Notes: generated by a model from the letters alone, not told the origin. A DNA stretch of 64,000 nucleotides from Halosolutus gelatinilyticus (GCF_023028105.1 NZ_CP095491.1:558001-622000); one strand, 5' to 3'; positions 27,405 to 36,359 are shown, numbered from the stretch's first letter. Program-made: numbers and translations.

Positions 27405-28361
27405 TCACCGCGTCCGTTCGAGCAGCCCTTTCATGTAGCCGATCGCGAACAATCGCCCCTTCGTGTGGTAGCCGGGGTTGGCGTTCGACTCGCCGGCCAT
27501 CGTCGGCACGTGGTCGGGTCGCATCGGGCCTTCGAACCCGATCTCTCGATACGCTCGCACGGCCGCGAGCATGTCCGTCGGGCCGTCGTCGTGCCACGTC
27601 TCGACGAACGCGTCGGCGTCCCCGTCGACGTCGCGGAAGTGGACGAAGTTGATGCGATCGCCGAAGTGACGGATCGTCTCCGGAACGTCGACGCCCATCG
27701 CCGCGAAGTTCCCCTGGCAGAACGTCACCCCGTTGTGCTCGCTCTCGTAGCTCCCGAGCACTCGATCGTACGCGTCGACGCTGGTTATGATTCTGGGAAC
27801 CCCTCGAACGTCCTCTCGGGGCGGGTCGTCCGGGTGGAGGCCGAGTTTCACGCCCGCTTCTTCGGCGACCGGAACGACCCGATCGAGGAAGTACTCCAGG
27901 TTCTCCCAAAGTTCCGCTTTCGATACCCCGGCCGCCTCGTGAGTGGGGCCGCCGAGCATCTTCTCGTTCTCGTAGGCGGTGACGTACGACCCGCCGCGGG
28001 ACTCGACGTGAGCGCTCGTCCGGGCCCAGCGGATGCCGGCCATCCAATCGTAACAGACGACCGGGATTCCGAGGTCGCCGCAGTCCCGGAGAAATTGCTG
28101 GAACGCGGCGATCTCCTCGTCGCGGCCGTCGCGTCCGAGGCGGGTTTCGTCCGTTAGCGGGACGCTTCCCTCCACGACGGAAACCGTCAGCCCGGCGTCT
28201 TCGAACCAGTTGCAGATGCGACGGAGGTGATCGTAGTCCCAGAGCTGCGTCCCGTCGCCGATTTCGAGCGTGTGAATCACGGTGTCCGTGACGCCGATCT
28301 GTTTCGCGAGTTGCCAACGATCGTCCGGTTCCGGCGGTAGTACTAGGGCTGGGCGAACCAT
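27405..28361 (-). CDS. uxuA: Mannonate dehydratase
   Basis: A 318-residue UxuA-type enzyme that dehydrates D-mannonate to 2-keto-3-deoxygluconate. Features are CNWFEDAGLTVSVVEGS, GVKLGLHPDDPP (metal-binding histidine), TFCQGNFAAMG, FVHFRDVDGD and a final RPDHVPTM. The start at 28361 (MVRPALVLPPEPDD) is fixed by an A/T box, CTTTATTA, at 28384-28391 on the - strand, about 26 bases upstream. It is divergent from an SDR gene and fits a uronate pathway that ends in kdgA at 33.5 kb. Confidence 0.9.
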   Translation of the reverse strand: MVRPALVLPPEPDDRWQLAKQIGVTDTVIHTLEIGDGTQLWDYDHLRRICNWFEDAGLTVSVVEGSVPLTDETRLGRDGRDEEIAAFQQFLRDCGDLGIPVVCYDWMAGIRWARTSAHVESRGGSYVTAYENEKMLGGPTHEAAGVSKAELWENLEYFLDRVVPVAEEAGVKLGLHPDDPPREDVRGVPRIITSVDAYDRVLGSYESEHNGVTFCQGNFAAMGVDVPETIRHFGDRINFVHFRDVDGDADAFVETWHDDGPTDMLAAVRAYREIGFEGPMRPDHVPTMAGESNANPGYHTKGRLFAIGYMKGLLERTR

Positions 28362-28383
28362 GGTACACGATGAAAACACCAGG

Positions 28384-28391
28384 TAATAAAG
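28384..28391 (-). promoter_or_regulatory. Promoter box of uxuA
   Basis: CTTTATTA on the - strand, about 26 bases before the chosen ATG at 28361, indicates a leaderless transcript. Confidence 0.5.
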
Positions 28392-28497
28392 ATTGGCACT
28401 CGGGGTCGGAATGCGGCACGTGCGCCTGCGGCGGGCGATCCGTCACGAGTCATCCAAAGAGTAATGTGGGGAACCCGACCACGTACACCCGACAGGC

Positions 28498-29277
28498 ATG
28501 TCGTTAGCAGAGAGAACAGCGTTGATCACCGGCGCGAGCTCCGGTATCGGCCGCGGAATCGCGACGGAACTCGCGGCGGCGGGCGCGAACATCGTCGTCG
28601 CCGATATCCGCGAGGAACCGAAGCGAGGCGAGCACTACCAGACGGACGCGACCGTTCCGACGGCGGACCTCGTCGAAGCGGAGTCGGGCGTCGAAGCGAC
28701 GTTCGCCGAGACCGACGTCACGAGGGAATCTGACATCGAGGCCGCAATCGAGGCGGCGGTGACCGAGTTTGGAGGACTGGACGTCCTCGTAAACAACGTC
28801 GGAACGCACGTCCACGGAACCTCACAGGAACTCACCGCCGAGGAGTGGCACCGCGTCGTCGACGTGAACCTGACGAGTTACTTCCTCGCGGCGAAGTACG
28901 CCGTTCCCCACCTGGTCGAGTCCGAACAGGGTCGCATCGTCAACGTCAGCAGCGTGAACGCCTACGAGGGCGGAGCGGGGCCGCCGTACTCGGCGACGAA
29001 AGCGGCGATCGTCAATCTCACGCGCGACCTGGCGCTCGAAGTCGCGGACGCGGGGGTGACCGTAAACACCGTTCTCCCCGGCGTCGTCAAGACGCCGATG
29101 CAGGATCAAAACGACGCGGAAACTCGTCGGAGCCAGGCCGAGCGGACGGCCCTGCCCCGCGTCGGCGAACCAAGTGACGTCGGAGCGGCCGTTCGATTCT
29201 TCGCGAGCGATCGCGCCGAGTGGATCACGGGCGCGGAGTTACTCGTCGACGGCGGCTACGCGATCGGCGGGTACTAA
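28498..29277 (+). CDS. Short-chain dehydrogenase/reductase
   Basis: A 259-residue SDR with the NAD(P)-binding motif TGASSGIGRGIATEL, the NNVG segment, the catalytic serine in VNVSSVNA, the YSATK catalytic pair, and PGVVKTPM. Beside mannonate dehydratase it could be the sugar-acid oxidoreductase that makes D-mannonate from fructuronate, but that is inferred from position alone. There is a 50-residue insert-like stretch (KRGEHYQTDATVPTADLVEA) between the first strand repeats that is longer than usual. Confidence 0.88.
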   Translation: MSLAERTALITGASSGIGRGIATELAAAGANIVVADIREEPKRGEHYQTDATVPTADLVEAESGVEATFAETDVTRESDIEAAIEAAVTEFGGLDVLVNNVGTHVHGTSQELTAEEWHRVVDVNLTSYFLAAKYAVPHLVESEQGRIVNVSSVNAYEGGAGPPYSATKAAIVNLTRDLALEVADAGVTVNTVLPGVVKTPMQDQNDAETRRSQAERTALPRVGEPSDVGAAVRFFASDRAEWITGAELLVDGGYAIGGY

Positions 29278-29487
29278 CAGTTCGGACGTTCGTCGCGAGT
29301 CGTCGGCACTGCTCGGTTGCCAGTCGCGATCGCCGTTTTCACGGGCAGAGCGGGGGAGCGCACTCCTAAATCTACTCGAATAGCAGATACAACTAACGAT
29401 GACTTTCAGCGGGGAAAGAGTTAATTGACGCGCCGACACACGGTAATTCGGACCACGGTAGCGTGGACCATCGAGGTAGCAATAGCT

Positions 29488-31164
29488 ATGCAAGAACGAT
29501 TCGACCTCGGACGGAGAACAGTGGTACAATCGCTCGGTATCCTCGGCGCCGGCGGGCTGGGACTGGGTTCGACGCTAACGGGCACCGCGTCCGCGTACGA
29601 CAGCGCCCTCGAGTCGTATTACGACCTCGACGGGACGGACGCGTCGGATTCGTCGGGGAACGGAAACGACGGAACGGTCGACGGCGCGTCCGCCGGCGGG
29701 AGCGGGATCGCCAACGGTTGCTTCTCGTTCGACGGCACCGACGACACGATCGACGTTCCGCACGCCCTGTCGGGTGCGACGAGCGGGTCGTACTCCGTCT
29801 GGGTCAACGCGGATCGCCTGGACGAGGACAAGGCGATCCTCGGCGACTGGCCGGACGCGGACCTCACCCTCTGGTACGATGTCGACGATGACGTCTGGGG
29901 GTTCGCCGCGCGGTTCGACGGGACGATTCGGAAGGTCACCGGCGGGTCGCCGACGGCGGGCGAGTGGGGACACCTCGCCGTCACCTACGACGGAACCGTC
30001 CTCACGTTATACGTCGACGGCACCGAGGTCGACGCGAACTCGGTGAGCGGATCGCTGGCTTCCGAGACGGATATCCAGCTCGGGGGCGATAACGGTGATC
30101 ACAACTACTGGCACGGACGAATCGACGAAGTTCGCACGTACTCGCGGGCGCTTTCTCCGACGGAGGTCTCCGAACTGTACGCCGACCCCGGATCCGCGGC
30201 GTTCGACGGAACCGACACCGTCACCGACATCGAGTACGCGAACCAGGGGCTCGCGTTCGAACCGAGCGGGCAGAACTACTCCCCCGGCGACGAGTTCATG
30301 TTCCCGTCGATCATCGAAACATCGAACGTGAGCGACCCGCTGGGCAAGTACCACCTGTACTGCGCCCCGCACGGCACCCCCGAGACGAAAGACGGCGAGA
30401 CGGTCGGTATCGCGCTGTTCTACTCGGACACCCTCGGCGACGGATCCTGGACCGAATACGCCGGGAACCCGATCATCGATCCGTCGGACTTCGCCGGCGT
30501 ATCGCACATCTCCTCGCCGCACGCGATCTACGCCGACGAGTACGGCAAAGTCCTCCTCTACGCCCACGGGAACAACGACACGACCCGGTGGTGGTACTGC
30601 AGCGGCGGCGACGGAGCGACGTTCGACTACGGCGGGATCGCGGTGGATACCGCCATGTTTTCCGGGTCGTCGGAGGCGTCCTACGCGCGCGTCTATGAGT
30701 ACTCGATTCCGAACCGATCGAACAGGTACACGATGTTCTTCATGGACAACCAGAGCGGGACCCGTCACATCCGACTGGCGACGTCCGACGACGGGAAGAA
30801 CTGGACCGTCGACTCGGAGCCGGTGATCACGCCGCAACCCGAGCACGACGGGAACGTCTCCGGCCCCTTCTTCTTCAGATACGACGGTGCCTACTGCCTC
30901 GCGTTCCACGCCTCGGACGGTAACCAGTGGGTCGCGGAGGTCGGCGAGAACGTCGATCGGGAGGATCACCTCGGGACGTTCAACCAAGCGACGAGCGGCG
31001 ATCCCGACAACGGCCGGTGCAGTTCGCCGTTCCTCGTGAAAGACGACGACGGACAACCCTGGATGTACTACGAATCCGACGATCGTCTCGCCGCCGCGGT
31101 TGCCGTCGAAAATCTCACCGACCCGGACGACGCGGCAAATCTGGACCTCTTCGACCTCTCGTAA
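29488..31164 (+). CDS. Tat-secreted LamG-domain protein with GH43-like propeller region
   Basis: A 558-residue secreted protein. The signal RRTVVQSLGILGAGGLGLGS has twin arginines and no lipobox. Residues about 38-230 form a LamG/concanavalin-like domain (YYDLDGTDASDSSGNGNDG at the start, HGRIDEVRTYSRALSPTEV at the end). The remainder resembles five-bladed propeller glycosidases (GH43/GH32 style): ISSPHAIYADEYGKVLLYAH and RCSSPFLVKDDDGQPWMYYE. It may bind and cleave a polysaccharide outside the cell, feeding the neighbouring uxuA/kdgA pathway. The start at ATG 29488 is chosen because it places the signal at the N-terminus. Confidence 0.8.
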   Translation: MQERFDLGRRTVVQSLGILGAGGLGLGSTLTGTASAYDSALESYYDLDGTDASDSSGNGNDGTVDGASAGGSGIANGCFSFDGTDDTIDVPHALSGATSGSYSVWVNADRLDEDKAILGDWPDADLTLWYDVDDDVWGFAARFDGTIRKVTGGSPTAGEWGHLAVTYDGTVLTLYVDGTEVDANSVSGSLASETDIQLGGDNGDHNYWHGRIDEVRTYSRALSPTEVSELYADPGSAAFDGTDTVTDIEYANQGLAFEPSGQNYSPGDEFMFPSIIETSNVSDPLGKYHLYCAPHGTPETKDGETVGIALFYSDTLGDGSWTEYAGNPIIDPSDFAGVSHISSPHAIYADEYGKVLLYAHGNNDTTRWWYCSGGDGATFDYGGIAVDTAMFSGSSEASYARVYEYSIPNRSNRYTMFFMDNQSGTRHIRLATSDDGKNWTVDSEPVITPQPEHDGNVSGPFFFRYDGAYCLAFHASDGNQWVAEVGENVDREDHLGTFNQATSGDPDNGRCSSPFLVKDDDGQPWMYYESDDRLAAAVAVENLTDPDDAANLDLFDLS

Positions 31165-31870
31165 CTCGGCCCCTCGTTCAGCCGCCGGTCCCGACCGCGA
31201 ATTCTTTCGATCAGTTGGTTCAGGGGAATCCGTATCGCTGGACCCGTCGCCCGACGAGACGAAGTCGTTCGTATATACTCTCGAACGGAACCCTGACTAC
31301 ACCTAATCAGGCGTATATGATGTGTGGATACTATAGAATGATTTTTGATATGTAGTGTTCTGGAACCGAGTCGAACCCAGACCGAATTGACGGTTGAAAA
31401 ATGGTGACGTTCCACTGTACCACGGTTCTTCCGTACGAAGAACCCTATTTTCCCGTAATAGATCGAATAATAAGGATTATATAGTCAAATATCGACTATT
31501 CGCCCAGTTACTAGTCGACGCACCGATGAACGAAGGTTTTATCCGGATTTTCCCGGCAGTTACCCGCATCGACAACCTTTGATCGCCCCCACGCGATCGG
31601 TTTTATATCGGATCGACGCGGCAACGACATCGCACGCAAAACTATCTACTAACGTATGAGTTTTCTATTCTACCAATATTAAAATATTATTCGATAGCCT
31701 CGAGACAGCGGGAAGTGGCGCCGGCGGCTCCGTTCGTCGAAATCACACCCACTTCGGGACGATCGCGAGCGATCGGCGCCGAGTCCTTCGGATCGAGAGA
31801 TAGCCCTCGCTGACGATCGCGGGACGCCAAAAAATACGAGATCGAATTCGACGAGTCGCGTCGGGCGACG
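31165..31870. other. A/T-rich non-coding interval of about 700 bases
   Basis: No supported protein gene is seen. The GC content drops well below that of the flanks, with several long A/T tracts (31440-31500, 31640-31690). A degraded tRNA-like element at 31363-31428 on the - strand is the only structured signal found. Confidence 0.5.
31363..31428 (-). pseudogene. tRNA-like relic
   Basis: On the - strand GAACCG (5') and CGGTTC followed by CA (3') can form an acceptor-like stem 66 bases apart. A T-loop-like GGGTTCGACTC precedes the 3' arm, and a D-arm-like GTGGTACAGTGGAAC follows the 5' arm. The T-stem lacks its 3' half and the anticodon stem does not pair, so no functional tRNA is likely. Confidence 0.3.
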
Positions 31871-32461
31871 TTACTTCGCGCGGCCCTGGCCGCCGTTGTT
31901 GGACGGACGGACCTTCTCGGCGCCCTTACCACGGGTGTTGAGACCGCGGTTGGCCGTGCCCGCGTTGGTGAGCCCGCGGAACGCGCGGTTGGTGTGGGCG
32001 TCGTCGCAGATCCAGTTCAGATCGTCGTCGTTCTGGATCGCCGGGTGGTTCGGATCGACGAGGATCACTTCGAACCACTTCTGGCTGCCGTCTTCACCGA
32101 CCCAGTAGCTGTTGAGCACGCGCAGGTTGGGGTACTTCCGGGAGACGCGCTCCTCGCCGATGCGCTGGATGTTCTTCCGGCGACCGATCCGGTTGACGCC
32201 CTGGCGCTTCGTGCGGCGACCGGCCTTGTGTCGCTGCTTTCGGGCGGTCCCCTTGCGGACCGAGACGCGCGCGACGACGATGCCCTGCTTGGCCTTGTAG
32301 CCGAGCTCACGGGCCTTGTCGAGTCGCGTCGGCCGATCGATCCGCTCGATCGCGCCTTGCTTTCGCCATTCCTGTTTGCGCTGCCACTGGAGTTCCCCGA
32401 GTTTTCCGTCGCCCGGGTTTTTCCAGGCCTCTTTGATGTGGGAGTAGAAGCTTTTTGCCAT
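31871..32461 (-). CDS. rpl15e: 50S ribosomal protein L15e
   Basis: A 196-residue basic protein, the archaeal and eukaryotic L15e of the large subunit. It begins MAKSFYSHIKEAWKNP and shows the conserved RPTRLDKARELGYKAKQG and GRRTKRQGVNR segments, with a C-terminal GLTNAGTANRGL. It is far more basic than its neighbours, as expected for an rRNA-binding protein. The start at 32461 omits three residues of the longest frame. A promoter-like box (GCTTATAC on the - strand, about 32600) lies some 140 bases upstream, so there is a leader of about 115 nt. Confidence 0.96.
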   Translation of the reverse strand: MAKSFYSHIKEAWKNPGDGKLGELQWQRKQEWRKQGAIERIDRPTRLDKARELGYKAKQGIVVARVSVRKGTARKQRHKAGRRTKRQGVNRIGRRKNIQRIGEERVSRKYPNLRVLNSYWVGEDGSQKWFEVILVDPNHPAIQNDDDLNWICDDAHTNRAFRGLTNAGTANRGLNTRGKGAEKVRPSNNGGQGRAK

Positions 32462-32491
32462 CGTAATCACCCGCGGACGTTTCCTGGTTCA

Positions 32492-32517
32492 ATCCCGATG
32501 CCCGGGATCACATCCCG
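32492..32517 (-). promoter_or_regulatory. Alternative hairpins in the L15e leader
   Basis: Read on the - strand, the leader holds CGGGAT, then GTG, ATCCCG, GGCAT and CGGGAT in that order. The central ATCCCG can pair with either flanking CGGGAT but not both. This gives two mutually exclusive six-base stems about 30-55 bases before the L15e start. That it is a translational switch (for example bound by L15e itself) is a hypothesis. Confidence 0.35.
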
Positions 32518-32703
32518 ACCTGTGGTGGCGTGCGTGCCGAACAGGTGCCCGCTGGCGCCCGCGACCCAGCGAGTCTGTGCAAACGTATCCAGCGTTCGTG
32601 TATAAGCGCTTCGAAGCGGCGAGACCGCCATGCGAGTCGATATCGAACGCGTCTCGAGCGATCGGCTCCGGAGCGGGCGAAACCGAAACTGCGAACAGAG
32701 GGG

Positions 32704-32850
32704 CTACCGTTCGACCCGAAGCGTATAATCGGAGAGGATCCAGGCGTGTCCCTTCGTCGGATGCCCGATCAGGGCGAGGGTCACCGGTCCGACGGCGTAC
32801 TCTTCATACGTTTCTTCGATCGGCGGGACGTCAGTCGGCGGCGGAGTCAC
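32704..32850 (-). CDS. 48-residue protein coupled to the HalOD1 gene
   Basis: A short frame starting at GTG 32850 and reading TPPPTDVPPIEETYEEYAVG, then GPVTLALIGHPTKGHAWILS, to the TAG at 32704-32706. Its start overlaps the TGA of the upstream HalOD1 gene in a GTGA, and the composition is protein-like rather than shadow-like. The AWI-x-SD end recalls the short haloarchaeal DUF7331-type proteins, but I am not sure of that. Function unknown. Confidence 0.55.
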   Translation of the reverse strand: MTPPPTDVPPIEETYEEYAVGPVTLALIGHPTKGHAWILSDYTLRVER

Positions 32851-33158
32851 TCGCAACAACTCCCGTCGTGATCGGCCCCCTCGGTCGCGTCGCGATCTGG
32901 ATCGACGATTGAAACCCGGTCGGGTCGAACCTCCACGGCGCGATCGTCGTGCTCGAACGTCACCTGCAAATCGGCCTCGGGATCGGCGTCGAAGAGCCGA
33001 TCGAGCGCCGTCGGATCGAGAACCCGGTACAGCGGGGGATCCAGTTCCGTCGGAACGATTCCCCGTGCGGTCGCCAGCGCCTCGATGACTCGCGTACTCG
33101 CTCGCTCGTCGCCGACGGTCGTCGCCGACCCGAGTTCTCCATTGCTATTCATTGACAT
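32847..33158 (-). CDS. HalOD1 output-domain protein
   Basis: A 103-residue protein that matches the haloarchaeal output domain HalOD1: TRVIEALATARGIVPTELD, then PPLYRVLDPTALDRLF, and a strand region LQVTFEHDDRAVEVRPDRVS. HalOD1 proteins occur alone or attached to sensory modules and are presumed signal outputs. It ends with a cysteine pair (GSCCE) and overlaps the next 48-residue frame by four bases. Confidence 0.8.
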   Translation of the reverse strand: MSMNSNGELGSATTVGDERASTRVIEALATARGIVPTELDPPLYRVLDPTALDRLFDADPEADLQVTFEHDDRAVEVRPDRVSIVDPDRDATEGADHDGSCCE

Positions 33159-33502
33159 AGGAGACGAGTGCGGGGAGAAAGGCGCTGTCTATTACGTGTA
33201 TTCGATCGACACCGATCGCGTATTACGTGTATAGTGCCCCGCCGATTTGGCATCCAGCGGCGCCGATGCGGCCGATCGCGATCTCGCGGCCAGCGGCGAT
33301 CGTCGACAGACCGGACGATAGTACTGAAAATATATTAGTTTCCGCCGATACTTCCTGGCATGGACGTCCTCCAGCGGACCTGGCATCGCGTGCTCGGCGC
33401 GGGCGCTGCGATCGCTGTCGCCGGTCGCCGTCCGATCGGTGCAACCGCTCGCGGACGCGCCGGTATCACTGCGCTAAAGTCCCCGGCGACTGAGTGTCAC
33501 TC

Positions 33503-34153
33503 ATGGTCGACACGCAGCAGGTTCAAGAACGGATCGTCGAGAGCGGCGTCATCGCCGTTCTCCGGGGGATCGACGCGGAGCGGATCGTTCCGGTCGCGCG
33601 CGAGATCCGCGACGCGGGCGTCGGCGCGATCGAGGTCACGGCGAACGATCCGCGGGTGCGCGAGAAGGTCGCGGCCGTCGACGAGGCGCTCGCGGGAACG
33701 GACGCCGTCGTCGGCGCCGGCACCGTCCTCGACGAACCGACGGCCCAATCGGTGATCGACGCCGGCGCCGAGTTCGTCCTCGCGCCGGACGTGAACCCCG
33801 ACGTCGTCACGACCTGCAACCGCCACGGCGTCCTCTCCGCACCCGGCGTGATGACCCCCACCGAGGCCGTCACCGCGATCGAGGCGGGTGCGGACGTCCT
33901 CAAACTGTTCCCCGCGAGTACGGTCGGCCCGAACCACATCGGCGCGCTGCAGGGCCCGCTCGGCGACGTCCCCGTGGTGCCGACCGGCGGCATCGGCCCG
34001 GACAACGTCGAAGCGTTCTTCGACGCCGGCGCGGCCGCCGTCGGCGCCGGCAGTTCGATCGTCGACTACGACGCGATCGCCGACGACGACATGGACCGCG
34101 TGCGGGAGACCGCCGCGGCGATGGTCGACGCGGTCGAGAACGCGCGCGACTGA
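33503..34153 (+). CDS. kdgA: 2-dehydro-3-deoxy-(phospho)gluconate aldolase (KdgA/Eda type)
   Basis: A 216-residue class I aldolase. It contains the base-glutamate segment GVGAIEVTANDP, GAGTVLDEPTAQ, and the Schiff-base lysine in DVLKLFPASTVGP, with the phosphate-site motif VVPTGGIGPDNVEAFF. It cleaves KDPG (or KDG) to pyruvate and glyceraldehyde 3-phosphate in the semi-phosphorylative Entner-Doudoroff route. ATG 33503 was taken over GTG 33494. An A/T box AATATATT at 33328-33335 implies a leader of about 140 nt. The gene completes the uronate pathway suggested by uxuA. Confidence 0.92.
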   Translation: MVDTQQVQERIVESGVIAVLRGIDAERIVPVAREIRDAGVGAIEVTANDPRVREKVAAVDEALAGTDAVVGAGTVLDEPTAQSVIDAGAEFVLAPDVNPDVVTTCNRHGVLSAPGVMTPTEAVTAIEAGADVLKLFPASTVGPNHIGALQGPLGDVPVVPTGGIGPDNVEAFFDAGAAAVGAGSSIVDYDAIADDDMDRVRETAAAMVDAVENARD

Positions 34154-34539
34154 GCACCCTCACTCAAGAAACCAATCGCCCCAGCAGGTAGTCCGCAGTA
34201 GTAGCTATACATCGATCACTTCTCCCATGTGCACGTACGACGCCCTGTGTCGCCTAGATCTCTCAATTAGAAGGGAACGGATACTGTAACGTAGATCTCC
34301 TACCAGTCGACTCTAATCCCGCAGTGTTCGGATTCCATTATCGAGGGTCAAATCCATCCCGGATATCGTCAAAGACGTCTGATCTGCCGTGGGAATATCG
34401 AGGCTGGTGCCCCATCGTATTCTGGAGGGAAGGCATCCTTCCAGGGCTTGTTCACGGGATCATTCTTGGATAGCGTAGATTTTATATATCGAAATATAGT
34501 TCATCACCTGCGAACGTTCGTGGCGGAAGGCGAGACGAC

Positions 34540-34999
34540 ATGCAGCGCATCCCGTTCGGACTGCGACGTGACGATCGGCCGTCGTCGCAGCGCTCTCGCG
34601 AATCCGGATATCACGACTTGCGGAATTCGAACGTCAGAACGCTATTCCCGCGACTTTCCGATCAGTACGCAACGCTGTCTCCGGATCCGCCGAATCGAAC
34701 CCGGCGCCGACTGCTGCGAGCGGTCGGCGGGTCGTTCGCCGCCGCAACGGTAGCCGGTTGCCAGGGGCGCCGATCGGACGAGGCGTCCCGGACCGAGACG
34801 TCGTCGAACAGCGCCGACTCGGAGGCGTCACCGGCGTTCGCCTCTCGGACGGAGACTTCATCGGCGATACGTTCGGGACGGTCTTCGAGGCCGACGACGG
34901 GAGGAAAGCAGCGTGGACGTGCTCACGAAAACCGTCGTCCGGACCGGCGTCGACGGGTTCGAACTCGATGATAGCAGCGGAACGTCGGCCAGCCGGTGA
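34540..34999 (+). pseudogene. Decayed lipoprotein gene, two frameshifts
   Basis: A signal-like segment RRRLLRAVGGSFAAATVAGC (twin arginine plus lipobox) lies about 50 codons into the frame from ATG 34540. The frame then becomes arginine-rich, while another frame gives GVTGVRLSDGDFIGDTFGTV and a third gives SVDVLTKTVVRTGVDGFELD to a TGA at 34997. Two successive shifts in the same direction would join them. An A/T box (TTTTATATAT, about 34488) precedes it. I infer a small secreted lipoprotein that has decayed. Confidence 0.42.
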
Positions 35000-35034
35000 G
35001 TCGAGCCGCTCGGGGCCGCGGCAGTCGATCGCCG

Positions 35035-35943
35035 CTAGGCGAACTCGCGGACGGTTTCGAACGAGTCGCCGGCGATCGAGTCCGCGATAGCGTCGTGGTC
35101 GATCCCGTCCGGAACGTGGCGAGGGTACTTGCGACGGAAGTAGCCGAGCGCGTTTTTCAGATCGCGGCGGAGGAACTCGTCGGCGTTTTCGTGTTCGGTC
35201 GGCACGGCCTGCGGCCAGTCGAAGATCGTCACCCCCGATTCGTCGACGAAGACGTTGTACTCGCTCATGTCCGCGTGGACGTAGCCACGTTCGTACGCGC
35301 GCGCGACCTCCGAAACGAGGAGATCGAGGACGCCGAGCACCTGTTCGTCCTCGAGTTTCGTTCGCGAGAGCTCGACGCCGTCCATTTTCTCCATCACGAT
35401 CGCGTGGCGGTTCTGGTCGATTGGCTGCGGGACGGAGACGTCGGGATAGAGATCCTCGAGGATGTCGTGTTCGCGTTCGGCGGCCTTTCGCGCGGTATAC
35501 ATCCAAGAGACGTGGGCCTTATCCGCGGTGTAGTCGCGCTCCTTGTGGACCTCTCGGAAGTTAGTGTAGCCCTCCCGGTGGTACTTCAGCGCGAGCGGCT
35601 TGTACGATCGAACCTCGTAGACGTCGCTCTCCTTGCCGACGCCAAGCGGCGAACCGAACTCACCGATCGTATCCCGCTGGACGAGCGCCCGCAACGCGAG
35701 CGCGTCGTACCCCTCGAACTGGAGGGTGTATCCCTCGTACTGGATCGTCTTCTTCTCGATCAGCCCCCGTTTGAGACAACGTTCGAGCCGGTAGTCGACC
35801 TCCTCCTCCGTCAGTCCCGAGAACGCGGGTAGCTTCTCCCGCTGGACCCACTCGGAAAAGCGCATTCCCTGCTCGACGCCCGACAGGAGATAGAAGTCCT
35901 CGGATTCGAGTTCCGGAAGCATTCCGGCGACGTTCCGCACCAT
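35035..35943 (-). CDS. rio2: RIO2-type serine/threonine protein kinase
   Basis: A 302-residue atypical kinase. The N-terminal winged helix starts MVRNVAGMLPELESEDFYLL. The ATP loop is SPLGVGKESDVYEVRS, the catalytic loop YVHADMSEYNVFVDE, and the metal-binding loop VTIFDWPQAV. RIO2 helps mature the small ribosomal subunit in archaea and eukaryotes. The start at 35943 was chosen because the RIO2 family begins at this winged helix and earlier codons are unlike the family. Confidence 0.95.
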   Translation of the reverse strand: MVRNVAGMLPELESEDFYLLSGVEQGMRFSEWVQREKLPAFSGLTEEEVDYRLERCLKRGLIEKKTIQYEGYTLQFEGYDALALRALVQRDTIGEFGSPLGVGKESDVYEVRSYKPLALKYHREGYTNFREVHKERDYTADKAHVSWMYTARKAAEREHDILEDLYPDVSVPQPIDQNRHAIVMEKMDGVELSRTKLEDEQVLGVLDLLVSEVARAYERGYVHADMSEYNVFVDESGVTIFDWPQAVPTEHENADEFLRRDLKNALGYFRRKYPRHVPDGIDHDAIADSIAGDSFETVREFA

Positions 35944-36200
35944 GGCTCGGGGTAGCCGTCGGGTACGTAAAAACGTCGTGACGCGTGACGATCGTTCGCG
36001 GCCGAGTCCCCGAATACACCGGAAATCCACGTTCGAACCGTCCGCGGTGCCGACACGACGACACCAGACAAATCACATATCACGATATCAAATCGGATTC
36101 GGCCGTCTCGATAGGCGCTCGAACAACGGCAGTGGCGAGTCGATCGAGTTCGCGGCCGTCTCAGCGGCAAAATGACCGACACGGCGGCTGTCGTCTCGCG

Positions 36201-36359
36201 TTATCGGTCCCTAACTCCGACGACGCCGGAGATGGCGGCGACGAATGGAGTCGCACCGATCATCGTCGCCCTCAGCCAGAGCGATCGCGATCCGGGGATC
36301 GATCGCACGGTGACGACGTCGTAGTCGTTTGCCGACGAAACGCGTCCGCCGCGGTTCGC
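36201..36359 (-). other. Possible short membrane-protein remnant
   Basis: The frame has no ATG but reads ANDYDVVTVRSIPGSRSLWL and then ATMIGATPFVAAISGVVGV before the TAA at 36201-36203. The second piece would be a membrane helix. An adjacent frame supplies PALLLLFGEFYDYVWIGRP. The two may be pieces of one broken small membrane protein in the 590-base gap between rio2 and the next gene. Otherwise I see nothing in that gap. Confidence 0.25.

Noticed and set aside
31363-31428. A functional tRNA gene
   Set aside because: The anticodon stem does not pair and the T-stem lacks one arm.
33192-33386. A - strand protein gene between the HalOD1 gene and kdgA
   Set aside because: It covers the A/T-rich promoter region of kdgA, and its composition is not haloarchaea-like.
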